Shown: piece after piece, positions 26,050 through 34,227 of the stretch
How positions within the stretch are numbered: the first letter of the stretch is position 1
How the letters are laid out: each line of letters begins with the position of its first letter
Translations under genes and position numbers: made by a program
Origin: Pseudooceanicola nitratireducens
Lineage (GTDB): Bacteria; Pseudomonadota; Alphaproteobacteria; Rhodobacterales; Rhodobacteraceae
Length of the DNA: 64,000 bases
Assembly (NCBI RefSeq): GCF_900109195.1
Contig: NZ_FNZG01000005.1
Span: 62,001 to 126,000 of the forward strand
Reading direction: 5' to 3'
Notes under the pieces: generated by a model
The model's input: the letters and a program-made list of their open reading frames with translations, nothing else
Told to the model about the DNA's origin: nothing
The model's database searches: none

Positions 26050-26823
26050 TCAATACCCCTTGAACACGGGCGTGCGGCGTTCATGCATGGCCCGGACCCC
26101 TTCCTTGAAATCCTCGGTCGGGCGCACCAGGCTTTGTTCGAAATGCTCGGCATAGGTGGCGCGTTTGAAGCCGTCCAGGAAGCCCATCCGCAGCGTCCGG
26201 CGCACACCCTGCACCGCCAGCGGGCCCGAGATCGCGATCTCGCGCGCCATCTCCAGCGCGGTGGCGCGCACGTCCTCGGGCTGGACCAAGCGGTCCAGCA
26301 GACCGATGGTCAGCGCCTCTTCGCCCGGGACGCGTTCGCCGGTCATGAACATCCAGGCGGCCTTCTGTTCGCCCACGACACGCGGCAGCGTGTAGGTGGT
26401 GCCAAAGCCCGGATGATAGCCCTGCCGGGCAAAGTTGGCCGACAGGCGCGACGCCCCGGATCCGACCCGGAAGTCCGCCGTCAGCGCCAGCCCCAGCCCG
26501 GCCCCCACGGCCGCACCCTGCACGGCGGCCACCACGGGCTTGGCATTGCCGACCAGGCGGTGCGCTTCCTGGTACAGGTGGCGGCCGGCCTCTTGCGTGA
26601 TGCTGTCACTGTCGTCCTTGGCGCGCTCGGCCAGGTTCGCCCCGGCGCAGAAATGCTTGCCTTCCGAACACAGGACAATGGCCCGCACATCGCGATCCGC
26701 ATCGGCGGCGTCATAGGCATCACCCAGGGCCGAGATTGCGGCGATGTCGACAAAGTTGTTCGGCCCCCGGCACAGTTCGATCACGGCGACATGGCCGTCG
26801 CGGGTCAGGGTTACATCGGTCAT
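26050..26823 (-). CDS. Enoyl-CoA hydratase/isomerase family protein
   Basis: A 257-residue crotonase-fold protein. The CSEGKHFCAGANLAER segment near 51-66 and VAAVQGAAVGAGLGLALTADFRVGS near 93-117 supply the oxyanion-hole backbone typical of the family. Members hydrate enoyl-CoA in beta-oxidation-like routes or catalyse related reactions. It sits between the acyl-CoA dehydrogenase and the hydrolase on the minus strand, with gaps of about 40 and zero bases, suggesting sequential steps of one acyl-CoA pathway, possibly aromatic or branched-chain acid breakdown. Confidence 0.9.
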   Translation of the reverse strand: MTDVTLTRDGHVAVIELCRGPNNFVDIAAISALGDAYDAADADRDVRAIVLCSEGKHFCAGANLAERAKDDSDSITQEAGRHLYQEAHRLVGNAKPVVAAVQGAAVGAGLGLALTADFRVGSGASRLSANFARQGYHPGFGTTYTLPRVVGEQKAAWMFMTGERVPGEEALTIGLLDRLVQPEDVRATALEMAREIAISGPLAVQGVRRTLRMGFLDGFKRATYAEHFEQSLVRPTEDFKEGVRAMHERRTPVFKGY

Positions 26824-26864
26824 GGGGCCTCCTTCAGGCGTTTCGGCGGGTCAGGCGCACTGCG

Positions 26865-28040
26865 TCACAGCCCCGGAATTCGGTCGTCCAGCGCGTGGCG
26901 CGCGATCAGCATACGGTGCACTTCGCTTGGCCCTTCGTAGATGCGCATCAGACGGACGTGGTTGGCCATCATCGCCAGCGGCAGTTCGCGGGTCATCCCC
27001 ATACCGCCAAGCGCCTGCATCGCCTTGTCGATCGTGTCCCAGGCCAGTTCCGTACCCATCAGTTTCACCATCGAACATTCGGTCCGCGCCTGTTGACCGC
27101 TGTCAATCTTGGCGGCCGTGTTGTAGACCATCAGGCGCAGCGCATGCAGCTGCATCTCGGCATCTGCGATCCACCATTGGATCGCCTGACGGTTTGCCAG
27201 AAGATCGCCAAAGGTCTTCCGATCCCGCACCCAGGCCTTCATGATATCAAGGGCATAGCGGGTCTTGCCCGCGCACCATGCCCCCATCTGCACCCGTCGC
27301 GTGTTCAGCCGCAGCTGCATTGGGCCAAAGCCATCGCCCTCTTGCCCCAGCAGGGCCGAGCGCGGCAGACGCAGGTTGTCGATCACGATCTCATAGGTCG
27401 TGTGGCCGCCCAGCATGGGGATTTCGCGCTGGATCACGAAGCCGGGCGTGTCGCGGTCGACGACAAAGGCGCTGATCCCGCCGCGCGCACCCTTGGACGG
27501 GTCGGTCGAGGCCATGAGAATGGTGAACGCGGCCTTGTCGGCCTTGGTGATCCAGATCTTGCGGCCGTTGATGACCCAGGTGTCACCCTCAAGCACGGCG
27601 CGGGTGGTCATGGCGGCCGGATCGGCCCCGCCGCCGGGTTCGGAAATGGCGATGGCGCTGATCGCCTCGCCCCGGCTGTAGGGATCCAGATAGCGCAGCC
27701 GCTGTTCCGGGGTGCAGCATTGCATCAGCATCCGCAGGTTCGGGCTGTCGGGCGGGAAGGTGTATTCGATACAGGTCTGGCCCAGTTCCTCCCAGACGCC
27801 GACCATGGTCACGCAATCCAGGTCCGAGCCGCCGTATTCCTCGGGCCCGTCAAGGGCATACAGGCCAAGCTCTTTCGCGCGGGCATCCAGTGGCCCGCAT
27901 TCCTCGTCGGTCAGATAGGCGGTGCCGCCGCGGGCTTCGCGCGCCAGGACCTGGGGCTCCAGCGGGCGCAGGTGGTCATCGCGGAACCGCGCGCAGAGAT
28001 CGCGCAGCATCTGCTGTTCATCGCTAAGCCTGAAATCCAT
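26865..28040 (-). CDS. Acyl-CoA dehydrogenase
   Basis: A 391-residue FAD-dependent dehydrogenase. The AISEPGGGADPAAMTTRA segment near 127 and WVINGRKIWITKADKA near 152 are the FAD- and substrate-contact motifs, and the C-terminal RIYEGPSEVHRMLIARHAL holds the usual region of the catalytic base. It introduces a double bond into acyl-CoA. It is the first gene of the minus-strand operon and is divergent from a TetR regulator gene, with a palindrome in the shared region. Confidence 0.92.
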   Translation of the reverse strand: MDFRLSDEQQMLRDLCARFRDDHLRPLEPQVLAREARGGTAYLTDEECGPLDARAKELGLYALDGPEEYGGSDLDCVTMVGVWEELGQTCIEYTFPPDSPNLRMLMQCCTPEQRLRYLDPYSRGEAISAIAISEPGGGADPAAMTTRAVLEGDTWVINGRKIWITKADKAAFTILMASTDPSKGARGGISAFVVDRDTPGFVIQREIPMLGGHTTYEIVIDNLRLPRSALLGQEGDGFGPMQLRLNTRRVQMGAWCAGKTRYALDIMKAWVRDRKTFGDLLANRQAIQWWIADAEMQLHALRLMVYNTAAKIDSGQQARTECSMVKLMGTELAWDTIDKAMQALGGMGMTRELPLAMMANHVRLMRIYEGPSEVHRMLIARHALDDRIPGL

Positions 28041-28073
28041 TGCGCCCCCTCCTGATCAAGGGTTAGCCTTTAC

Positions 28074-28088
28074 TTACCGATCGGTCAA
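28074..28088. promoter_or_regulatory. Candidate TetR-family operator
   Basis: TTACCGATCGGTCAA contains a perfect ten-base ACCGATCGGT palindrome (28076-28085). It lies 35 bases before the acyl-CoA dehydrogenase start and about 100 bases before the divergent tetR start, the usual place for an operator controlling both genes. The ACCG/CGGT arms are common among TetR-type regulators of acyl-CoA pathways; the assignment is inference. Confidence 0.6.
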
Positions 28089-28183
28089 CTCGATCTGCGC
28101 CGACGCAAATGCAGGGGCGCACTTGGGGTTTCACGATGCGGAACAAAGCGATAGGTTGCGGCGCGATACAGATTGGAACCCCG

Positions 28184-28813
28184 ATGACCCAGGCCGACGA
28201 ACCCGAACTTGTGAAACACTCCGGCAAGATGCCCGGCGAAAAGCGCAAGGCACAGATCCTGTCTGCCGCGACCAAGCTGTTTGCGCGGGCGGGTTATACC
28301 GGCACGTCGCTGCGGGATGTGGCCGAGGAATGCGGCATGACCAAAGCCGCGCTGTATTACCACTTTGCCGACAAGGAAACGTTGCTGCGGGCGGTGGTGG
28401 AACACCGCATGTCCATGCTGAACAAGGTGATCGACGCCGCCCTGGCCGACATCCCCGAGGATCAGCCGATGCAGCGGATCCGCGCCTTTGTCCGCGCCAG
28501 CGGGCGGCATATCGACAATGACCGGGCGGGCTGGGTCGTGGGCGCGCGGATCTTCTGGTCGATCGACGCGCTGGCGGATCGGGACGCGGTGATCCCGCTG
28601 CGCGACCAATACGAAGGCCGGCTGCGCGCCGAGATCGACAAGGCCATCGCCGCCGGAGAGCTGGTGGATCAGGACAGCGGCATGATCTCGCGGTTGATCC
28701 TGAGCTGGGTGAACTACACCCCGCGCTGGCACAAACCCGAAGGCCCGCTCAGCGTCGAGGACGTGGTGGATCAGTTCCTGGATGTCACCCTGGCCGGTCT
28801 GCGCCCCCGGTAA
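28184..28813 (+). CDS. TetR-family transcriptional regulator
   Basis: A 209-residue regulator. Residues 18-64 form a TetR helix-turn-helix (KRKAQILSAATKLFARAGYTGTSLRDVAEECGMTKAALYYHFADKETLL), and a helical ligand-binding domain follows. ATG at 28184 is preferred over the more upstream ATG at 28109, since the latter would extend the protein through the intergenic region into the probable promoter. Divergent orientation with the acyl-CoA dehydrogenase operon suggests it represses that operon, perhaps relieved by an acyl-CoA ligand. Confidence 0.88.
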   Translation: MTQADEPELVKHSGKMPGEKRKAQILSAATKLFARAGYTGTSLRDVAEECGMTKAALYYHFADKETLLRAVVEHRMSMLNKVIDAALADIPEDQPMQRIRAFVRASGRHIDNDRAGWVVGARIFWSIDALADRDAVIPLRDQYEGRLRAEIDKAIAAGELVDQDSGMISRLILSWVNYTPRWHKPEGPLSVEDVVDQFLDVTLAGLRPR

Positions 28814-28828
28814 GGGCGCAGTTTCGGG

Positions 28829-29461
28829 TCACTCAAGCTGCAGGTTGTTCAGGCGCTGATCGCCGGGCAGCTTCGACCGTTCCAGGATGATCTTGGAAAT
28901 CGCCCGTGCCCGCACCGGGGTCAGCCCGGCCAGGATCGGCGCGGCGGTGCGTTCGGACATCGTGCCCAGAACCATCACCGAGACCTCGATATCCAGGTCG
29001 TTCATGATCGCGGCGGCATCCTTGGGCTTCATGTTGGAATACAGCGCAACAAGGCGGCGGACATCGTCGGTCTTGGCGGCTTCGACCTTGGCCAGCAGCC
29101 CGTCGAGCGCGGATTTCAGATCTTCCAGACGGGCCTGTTCCAGCTGAAGCTTTTCCGAGGCCAGGTCGATTTCGGCCTCGCGCTGTGCAAGGGCGGCTTT
29201 CTGTTCTTCCAGAAACTTCCGTTCCGTCGAAATGATCTGAAGCATCTCTTCCGGCATGGCGCAGGCGCGCGGCATCGTGTCGGTCGCGGCCTCTTCGGCG
29301 GGCTTTTCTTCCGGCTCGGCCGTGGCCGCGATGGCGGGCGACAGGAACAGACCTTCCCCGGCCGGCATGGGTTTTGCCGGTTCGATCAGCGCGACGCCCA
29401 GCTTGGCGACGCCGACACCGGCCAGCGCCAGCAGAAGGATCGGGAAGGGCCGCATCGCCAT
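28829..29461 (-). CDS. motE: MotE-like flagellar motility protein
   Basis: A 210-residue protein with an N-terminal membrane or export segment (about 5-23), a coiled coil (about 75-130, rich in E, Q and K), and a C-terminal MgtE-N-like domain (MKPKDAAAIMNDLDIEVSVMVLGTMSERTAAPILAGL). This is the architecture of MotE, which in rhizobia acts as a periplasmic chaperone for the motor protein MotC. It ends the minus-strand motE-fliM-fliL operon. No MotC is visible here, so its partner may be a different periplasmic protein. Confidence 0.75.
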   Translation of the reverse strand: MAMRPFPILLLALAGVGVAKLGVALIEPAKPMPAGEGLFLSPAIAATAEPEEKPAEEAATDTMPRACAMPEEMLQIISTERKFLEEQKAALAQREAEIDLASEKLQLEQARLEDLKSALDGLLAKVEAAKTDDVRRLVALYSNMKPKDAAAIMNDLDIEVSVMVLGTMSERTAAPILAGLTPVRARAISKIILERSKLPGDQRLNNLQLE

Positions 29462-29463
29462 GA

Positions 29464-29820
29464 TCAGCCCCGCGTCCGTGCGGTTTCAAAGAAGCCGCGC
29501 ACCAGATCAGACTTGCCCGAGACCTTGGTGACGCCTGCGGGTTTCTTCACCTTTTCGCGGCTGGTGCGGAAGGACACCACCTGCGCCTCGGGCTTGTCGG
29601 CCTGCGGCATGGGGATCGGGTTGCGCACCTTTTCGGCAACGCTGCGCAGCATGGAAACCGAGCTTTCCGATTTCTCGACCGCGTCCGAGAACTGGCCCAC
29701 GACCGGGCCCATGTCCTTCAGAACCGCCAGCAGCGCCTTGACCCGGCGGTCCACCAGGTAGGCATAGGCCAGCGTGCCGACCAGCAGGATAAGGATCGCA
29801 ATATCAATTAGGTAGGACAT
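29464..29820 (-). CDS. Small membrane protein of the flagellar locus (DUF6468-like)
   Basis: A 118-residue protein with one N-terminal transmembrane helix (about 4-23), then an amphipathic segment and a lysine-rich tail. It resembles the small DUF6468-type proteins found next to fliM in alphaproteobacterial flagellar operons; this assignment is from memory of gene context rather than a search. It overlaps the end of fliM by 17 bases and the start of motE follows three bases after its stop, so it is firmly within the operon. Function unknown. Confidence 0.6.
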   Translation of the reverse strand: MSYLIDIAILILLVGTLAYAYLVDRRVKALLAVLKDMGPVVGQFSDAVEKSESSVSMLRSVAEKVRNPIPMPQADKPEAQVVSFRTSREKVKKPAGVTKVSGKSDLVRGFFETARTRG

Positions 29821-30751
29821 CGGTCATTTCCTCTTCGTCTTTCAGCTGATCGGTGATTTTCAGGGCCAGGCGGCCATTCTTGCGCTTGCCGGTCTGGGCC
29901 AGGTACATGTCGTGGCCGCTGCAGATCAGCGCGACCTCCTGGTCATTGTCGATGCCCAGATCCAGCACCTGCCCCTTCTTCCATTCCAGAACATCCTGAA
30001 GCGGAACGCGGACCTCGTGCAGGCGGGCGGTGACCAGGACCTCGGTGTCGGAAATCACCTCGGTCAGGTTGCGCCGCCAGGACTTGTCGCCGCCAAGCGA
30101 CCCGCCATGGAAGGGCTGCACCAGAAGGTGGCGGATCGTCGACAGGGCGTTGAAGGGCGCGACCACGTAGAAATACCCGTCGCGGTCATCCATCGTCACA
30201 TGCATCCGAAGCCGCACGCAGCCGGTGTTCGGCGGGGCCAGAACCATCGCCTGGGCGTTGGTTTCCAGATGCGAGACCGAGAAGCTGACGGCGGTCAGCT
30301 GCGCGAAGGTTTCCGACAGCTCGTCCAGGATCAGCTGCGTGATCTCGGACCCGATCTTCTTTTCAATCGCGGTAAAGCTGCGCGGGGCCCATTCGCTGCG
30401 CTCGGCCATGCGGCCGCCAAAGGTGATTTCCAGCGCGGAAATCAGCAGCGTCGGGTCGATCACCAGGGCAAAGGGGCCGTCCCATTCCACCTCTTCCACC
30501 ACGGAAATCAGCGCCGGGCTGGGCACGCTTTCCAGCGCGTCGCCCGTGGGCAGGTAATCGATGCTGTCGATATTCGCTTCGCAGATCGCGCCGATGTAAT
30601 GCTTCAGCGCCGGACCGACCGCCAGGGCAAAGCGTTCCAGCAGCACCTCGAGAATGGGGAAGCGCTCATAAGACCGCTTGGCCCGCTGGATGATTTCCTC
30701 TTCGACCGGGGTCGAGGCAGGCAGATCGGCTTTGGCGGATGTGGCGCTCAT
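29804..30751 (-). CDS. fliM: Flagellar motor switch protein FliM
   Basis: A 315-residue C-ring protein linking CheY signalling to rotor switching. The middle domain is visible as LVIDPTLLISALEITFGG (about 116-133) and the FliN-like SpoA domain at about 228-295 (LTEVISDTEVLVTARLHEVRVPLQDVLEWKKGQVLDL). The usual N-terminal CheY-P binding motif (LSQxEIDALL) is not present; the protein begins with a polar tail followed by VEEEIIQRAKRSYERFP. It lies between fliL and the small membrane protein in a tight minus-strand operon. Identification is firm apart from this odd N-terminus. Confidence 0.88.
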   Translation of the reverse strand: MSATSAKADLPASTPVEEEIIQRAKRSYERFPILEVLLERFALAVGPALKHYIGAICEANIDSIDYLPTGDALESVPSPALISVVEEVEWDGPFALVIDPTLLISALEITFGGRMAERSEWAPRSFTAIEKKIGSEITQLILDELSETFAQLTAVSFSVSHLETNAQAMVLAPPNTGCVRLRMHVTMDDRDGYFYVVAPFNALSTIRHLLVQPFHGGSLGGDKSWRRNLTEVISDTEVLVTARLHEVRVPLQDVLEWKKGQVLDLGIDNDQEVALICSGHDMYLAQTGKRKNGRLALKITDQLKDEEEMTDVLPN

Positions 30752-30753
30752 GG

Positions 30754-31281
30754 TTATTGCACAATCAGGTCAGCGATGAGGATTTCACGGGGCGCGTCGC
30801 TGTCGGCGACGGACCGGGCGCGGCGCAGCAGTTCGGCCTTGAGAACGGTCAGCCCGGCGCTGCCCTGGATGTCCCGTTCGGACAGCTGGCGCAGGTAGTC
30901 CTGGAAGGCGTCGCGCACGAAGGGCTTGCGCTCTTCGATGTAGGAGGCACCCGGCATGTTCTCGTCATAGACCAGCGCGGCGTTCAGCTTGAGAAAGCGG
31001 GTGGTCTGGCGGCCGGTGGCGGTGGTGGCGTGGATGTTGACGATGATTTCCTTGAAGGGCGTCACGATGATCGACACTGCGCCTTCGTCAGAAGAATGGG
31101 TGATCTCGACGTCGCCCGTGGGCGATTCCGCGGCCTTGGTCACCTCGATCGCGGCGGGATCCTTGCCGCCGATAACAAGGGCAAGCGCACCGTCGAATCC
31201 CATGGACGCAACCAGCCCGCCGGTCAGGGCCACAAGACCCACGACCGTGACAAGGACCAGTGAAACGACCCGTTTCTTCAT
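30754..31281 (-). CDS. fliL: Flagellar basal-body-associated protein FliL
   Basis: A 175-residue single-pass inner-membrane protein (helix about 5-30) with a periplasmic FliL domain, which associates with the stator around the motor. The segment FLKLNAALVYDENMPGASYIEERKPFVRDAFQDYLRQLSERDIQGSAGL is the typical FliL C-terminal pattern. ATG at 31281 (MKKRVVSLVLV) is chosen because it places the helix right after a basic start. It heads the fliL-fliM operon and is divergent from fliF. A second, longer FliL-like gene occurs at 54.6 kb. Confidence 0.87.
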   Translation of the reverse strand: MKKRVVSLVLVTVVGLVALTGGLVASMGFDGALALVIGGKDPAAIEVTKAAESPTGDVEITHSSDEGAVSIIVTPFKEIIVNIHATTATGRQTTRFLKLNAALVYDENMPGASYIEERKPFVRDAFQDYLRQLSERDIQGSAGLTVLKAELLRRARSVADSDAPREILIADLIVQ

Positions 31282-31410
31282 GAAATGCTGCCCTATTCCG
31301 CCTGCTTGCCGATTCCGCATCTATCCATGAACGATGCGTGGTTATTTCTTGTGAAACATGCCGTTTTGAGGGTAGATTGGCAAGTATAAACTGCAATGTC
31401 AGCTTGCATT

Positions 31411-31436
31411 TCAAGAATAGATCGGCCTATTCTTGA
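31411..31436. promoter_or_regulatory. 26-base inverted repeat upstream of fliF
   Basis: TCAAGAATAG and its exact complement CTATTCTTGA (ten-base arms) are separated by six bases. The repeat lies 32 bases before the preferred fliF start and about 130 bases before the divergent fliL start. It would be coding if fliF began at the upstream ATG at 31396, and its symmetry argues against that start. A related half-site pattern occurs in the flgI-ftcR intergenic region. Confidence 0.6.
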
Positions 31437-31467
31437 TCAAAATGGCAGAACAAAGTCGGGGGCATCG

Positions 31468-33180
31468 GTGCAGGCCTTGCTAGAAAATCTCAGGGCTCTG
31501 GGTCAGGGGCGGTTGATCGCCCTTGGCGTCACTGGCGTCATCCTGGTCCTCGCGACCGTTTTCGGCATCCGCGCCGTGATGGAGCCGAGCTATTCCACCC
31601 TTTACCGCGACCTGACCCCATCCGAGGCCTCGCGCATGGTCGGCGCGCTGGAAGGCGCGGGCTTCAAGGTCACCGTCGACAGCTCGGGCTCGATCCTGTC
31701 GGTGCCGCAGGAAGACCTGGCGCGCGCCCGGATGGAGCTTGCCGGTCAGGGCCTGGTCAGCGACGGATCCGCCGGATGGGAATTGTTCGACGAGGCCTCG
31801 GGGCTGGGCATGAACAGCTTCATGCAGAAGATCAATCGCCTGCGCGCCCTGGAAGGCGAACTGGCCCGATCGATCCAGACCCTGAACGGGGTCGAAGCCG
31901 CGCGCGTCCACCTGGTCCTGCCGGAACGCGAAGCCTTTTCCCGCGACCGGCCCCAGCCCTCGGGCAGCGTCATCGTGCGGCCCCGCCCCGGTCATCAGGT
32001 CACCGTCCGTCAGGCCCAGTCGATCCGCGCGCTGGTGTCTTCGGCCGTGCCCGAGATGTCGGCAGGCAATGTCACCGTCCTGACCGCCAGCGGCGAAACC
32101 GTTCTGGCTGAGGAAGGGCAGGATGCCAGCGAAGTGACCCAGCAGGCGCTGAAGGCATCCGTCGAGGATCGCATCGCATCCAACGTGACCGAGATCCTGA
32201 CCGCCCGCGTCGGGGCCGGCAATGCCCGCGTGAAAGTCAGCGTCGATCTGACCACTGAACGCCAGGTGATCCGCGAACAAAGCTATGACCCCGAACAGCG
32301 TGTCGTGCGGTCGACCGAAACCCGGGAAGAGACCCGCGAAGACATGGACCGCAACAGCGGTGAGGTCGGCGTGGTCGATGACATTCCCGCCTCGCTGGCC
32401 GAAAGCGGCGGTGCCACCAGCCAGAACTCGGTCTCGAAGACCGACGAGGTGGTGAACTACGAAATCGGCAACAAGCAAAGCGAAACGATCCGCGAACCCG
32501 GTGAGATTCAGCGCATTTCCGTCGCCGTTCTGGTCAATGGCATTTACAACGTGCTCGACAACGGCGAGATCGCCTATGAAGAACGCACCCCGGAAGAGCT
32601 GGAGCGTCTGAACCAGCTGGTCCAGGCCGCCATCGGCTTCAACGAAACCCGTGGCGACAGCATTTCCGTCGATAGCCTGCGGTTCATGGATTATTCGATG
32701 GATGTGGGCGACGCGACGAATGCCTCGGTCGTGCAGATCCTCAAGGACAACCTGATGTCGATCCTGCGGGCGCTGTTTGTCCTGGCGGTGATCGCGGCGA
32801 TCCTGCGGTTCGGCGTCAAGCCGCTGCTGGCCAGCGCCATGCCGAAGGAGATCGAGGGCGAGGCCTCGGGTGACACCCCTGCCCTGCCCGGCGTCGAGGC
32901 CGACGGCGAAGGTGGCGATGCAGACGCAGGCGACATGCCCGACGGGCTGCCCGCCCCGGCCCAGGCCGCACAACCCCGCCCGCGCCGTGCGCAGCAGGGC
33001 GGCGTGTCCGGCCAGGTGCTGGAACCGATGCACATGGCGGGCCCGGACGACATCATCAACATCGGCGCGGTCCATGGCGGCGTTCACAAGGGCTGGATCA
33101 ACACCGTGAGCGGCTTGATCGAATCGCAGCCTGAGGATTCTCTGAAGGTTGTGAAGACCTGGCTGGCAGAGGGAGCATAA
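31468..33180 (+). CDS. fliF: Flagellar MS-ring protein FliF
   Basis: A 570-residue protein that forms the inner-membrane MS ring and export-gate housing. Two membrane helices (about 17-40 and 430-450) bracket a large periplasmic domain containing PSYSTLYRDLTPSEASRMVGALEGAGF and INRLRALEGELARSIQTLNGVEAARVHLVLPE. The C-terminal cytoplasmic tail that binds FliG is visible. The GTG start at 31468 is chosen because it gives an N-terminus typical of the family (xQALLENLRALG) and leaves the inverted repeat in the promoter. It is first in fliF-fliH-fliN-fliP-fliG. Confidence 0.88.
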   Translation: MQALLENLRALGQGRLIALGVTGVILVLATVFGIRAVMEPSYSTLYRDLTPSEASRMVGALEGAGFKVTVDSSGSILSVPQEDLARARMELAGQGLVSDGSAGWELFDEASGLGMNSFMQKINRLRALEGELARSIQTLNGVEAARVHLVLPEREAFSRDRPQPSGSVIVRPRPGHQVTVRQAQSIRALVSSAVPEMSAGNVTVLTASGETVLAEEGQDASEVTQQALKASVEDRIASNVTEILTARVGAGNARVKVSVDLTTERQVIREQSYDPEQRVVRSTETREETREDMDRNSGEVGVVDDIPASLAESGGATSQNSVSKTDEVVNYEIGNKQSETIREPGEIQRISVAVLVNGIYNVLDNGEIAYEERTPEELERLNQLVQAAIGFNETRGDSISVDSLRFMDYSMDVGDATNASVVQILKDNLMSILRALFVLAVIAAILRFGVKPLLASAMPKEIEGEASGDTPALPGVEADGEGGDADAGDMPDGLPAPAQAAQPRPRRAQQGGVSGQVLEPMHMAGPDDIINIGAVHGGVHKGWINTVSGLIESQPEDSLKVVKTWLAEGA

Positions 33181-33183
33181 ACC

Positions 33184-33846
33184 ATGAGTTTTGTATTCGA
33201 ACGGGACTTTGACGAAGAAGAAGCCTTCGAGAAGCGCAAGCGCATCCACGAACAGCGGGCGATCTACACGCCCGAGGATCTGGAAGAAGCGGTGCAGAAG
33301 GCTGTCAAGGACGCCTATGAAGACGGCCGGATGGCCGGGCGCGCCGAAGCCTCGGTCCAGCATCAGGAAACCACCGCCGCCAAGACCGCCGATGCGCTGG
33401 TCGTGCTGGCGCCGCGCCTGCAGGAAATCCTGACCCAGGCCGATCAGCACAAGGCCGCGCTGGAACACCAGGTTCTGGACTACATCATGACGATCGCCCG
33501 CCAGCTGATCCCCACGATCCTGTCCGACACCGCCCTTCTGCGGACCGAAGCCGAAGTGAAGAAAGCCATTTCCATGGCCATCGGCGCCGCATCCCTGCGC
33601 ATCTTCGTGCCCGCCGACCTGGCCGGAGACCTGAGCGAGGGGATCGAGCACCAGGTGCAGCAGGCCGGCTTCTCGGGCCGGGTGCAGATCCAGGCCGACC
33701 ACCGCATGCGCCCCGGCGACACCCGCGTTGTCTGGGATCACGGTGGCATGGATTTCAGCCTGACCGAGCTGTGTGACAACACCCTCAAGGCGCTGAAGGC
33801 AGCGACCGACGACGCCATGGCGCGTCGCAATACCGAACTGGAGTAA
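33184..33846 (+). CDS. fliH: FliH-like flagellar export stator protein
   Basis: A 220-residue acidic, largely helical protein. The N-terminal half (about 10-65) has charged heptad-like repeats and a glycine-spaced segment (AYEDGRMAGRAEASV) reminiscent of FliH, and the C-terminal part resembles the FliH/V-type ATPase E-subunit domain. FliH controls the export ATPase FliI. It sits three bases after fliF and three before fliN, a normal slot for fliH, but sequence similarity is weak and fliI is not adjacent, so the assignment is mainly from context. Confidence 0.65.
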   Translation: MSFVFERDFDEEEAFEKRKRIHEQRAIYTPEDLEEAVQKAVKDAYEDGRMAGRAEASVQHQETTAAKTADALVVLAPRLQEILTQADQHKAALEHQVLDYIMTIARQLIPTILSDTALLRTEAEVKKAISMAIGAASLRIFVPADLAGDLSEGIEHQVQQAGFSGRVQIQADHRMRPGDTRVVWDHGGMDFSLTELCDNTLKALKAATDDAMARRNTELE

Positions 33847-33849
33847 ATC

Positions 33850-34224
33850 GTGGCGAAAGAACCCGAAAAACCCGAAGAGACCGAGGCGGCAGCCGCCCCC
33901 GCGGGTGAAACCGCAGCGGCAGAAGAAACCGTGATGGATGCGATGATGTCCGGCCCCAAGGATGGCGCCGGGTACAACATCGACGCCATGATGAATGTCG
34001 GACTGAACGTGCAGATCGTGCTGGGCAAGACCCGGATGCCAATCTCTCAGCTGCTGAAACTGTCGCGCGGCTCGATCATCGAGCTGGACAAGAAGATCGG
34101 CGAACCCGTCGACATCGTCATCAACGACCGCCTCGTGGCGCGCGGTGACCTGGTCAAGCTGGACGAAGACCGGATCGGCGTGTCGCTGATCGAGATCGTC
34201 AAAGACTACGTGTCGGAGAAATAG
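33850..34224 (+). CDS. fliN: Flagellar motor switch protein FliN
   Basis: A 124-residue C-ring protein. After an acidic, alanine-rich N-terminal tail, residues 45-120 form the SpoA domain (VGLNVQIVLGKTRMPISQLLKLSRGSIIELDKKIGEPVDIVINDRLVARGDLVKL), which pairs with FliM. GTG is used as the start. It is followed after three bases by fliP. Length and motif match the family. Confidence 0.92.
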   Translation: MAKEPEKPEETEAAAAPAGETAAAEETVMDAMMSGPKDGAGYNIDAMMNVGLNVQIVLGKTRMPISQLLKLSRGSIIELDKKIGEPVDIVINDRLVARGDLVKLDEDRIGVSLIEIVKDYVSEK

Positions 34225-34227
34225 GCG

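Noticed and set aside
31396-31467. ATG at 31396 as the start of fliF
   Set aside because: It would add 24 residues not typical of FliF and would make the perfect inverted repeat at 31411-31436 coding; the GTG at 31468 gives the normal N-terminus.
31480-33741. A 753-codon open frame on the minus strand opposite fliF and fliH
   Set aside because: It lies entirely over well-supported genes, has low-complexity His/Gln/Gly-rich composition typical of antisense frames in high-GC DNA, and has no recognised domain or ribosome site.
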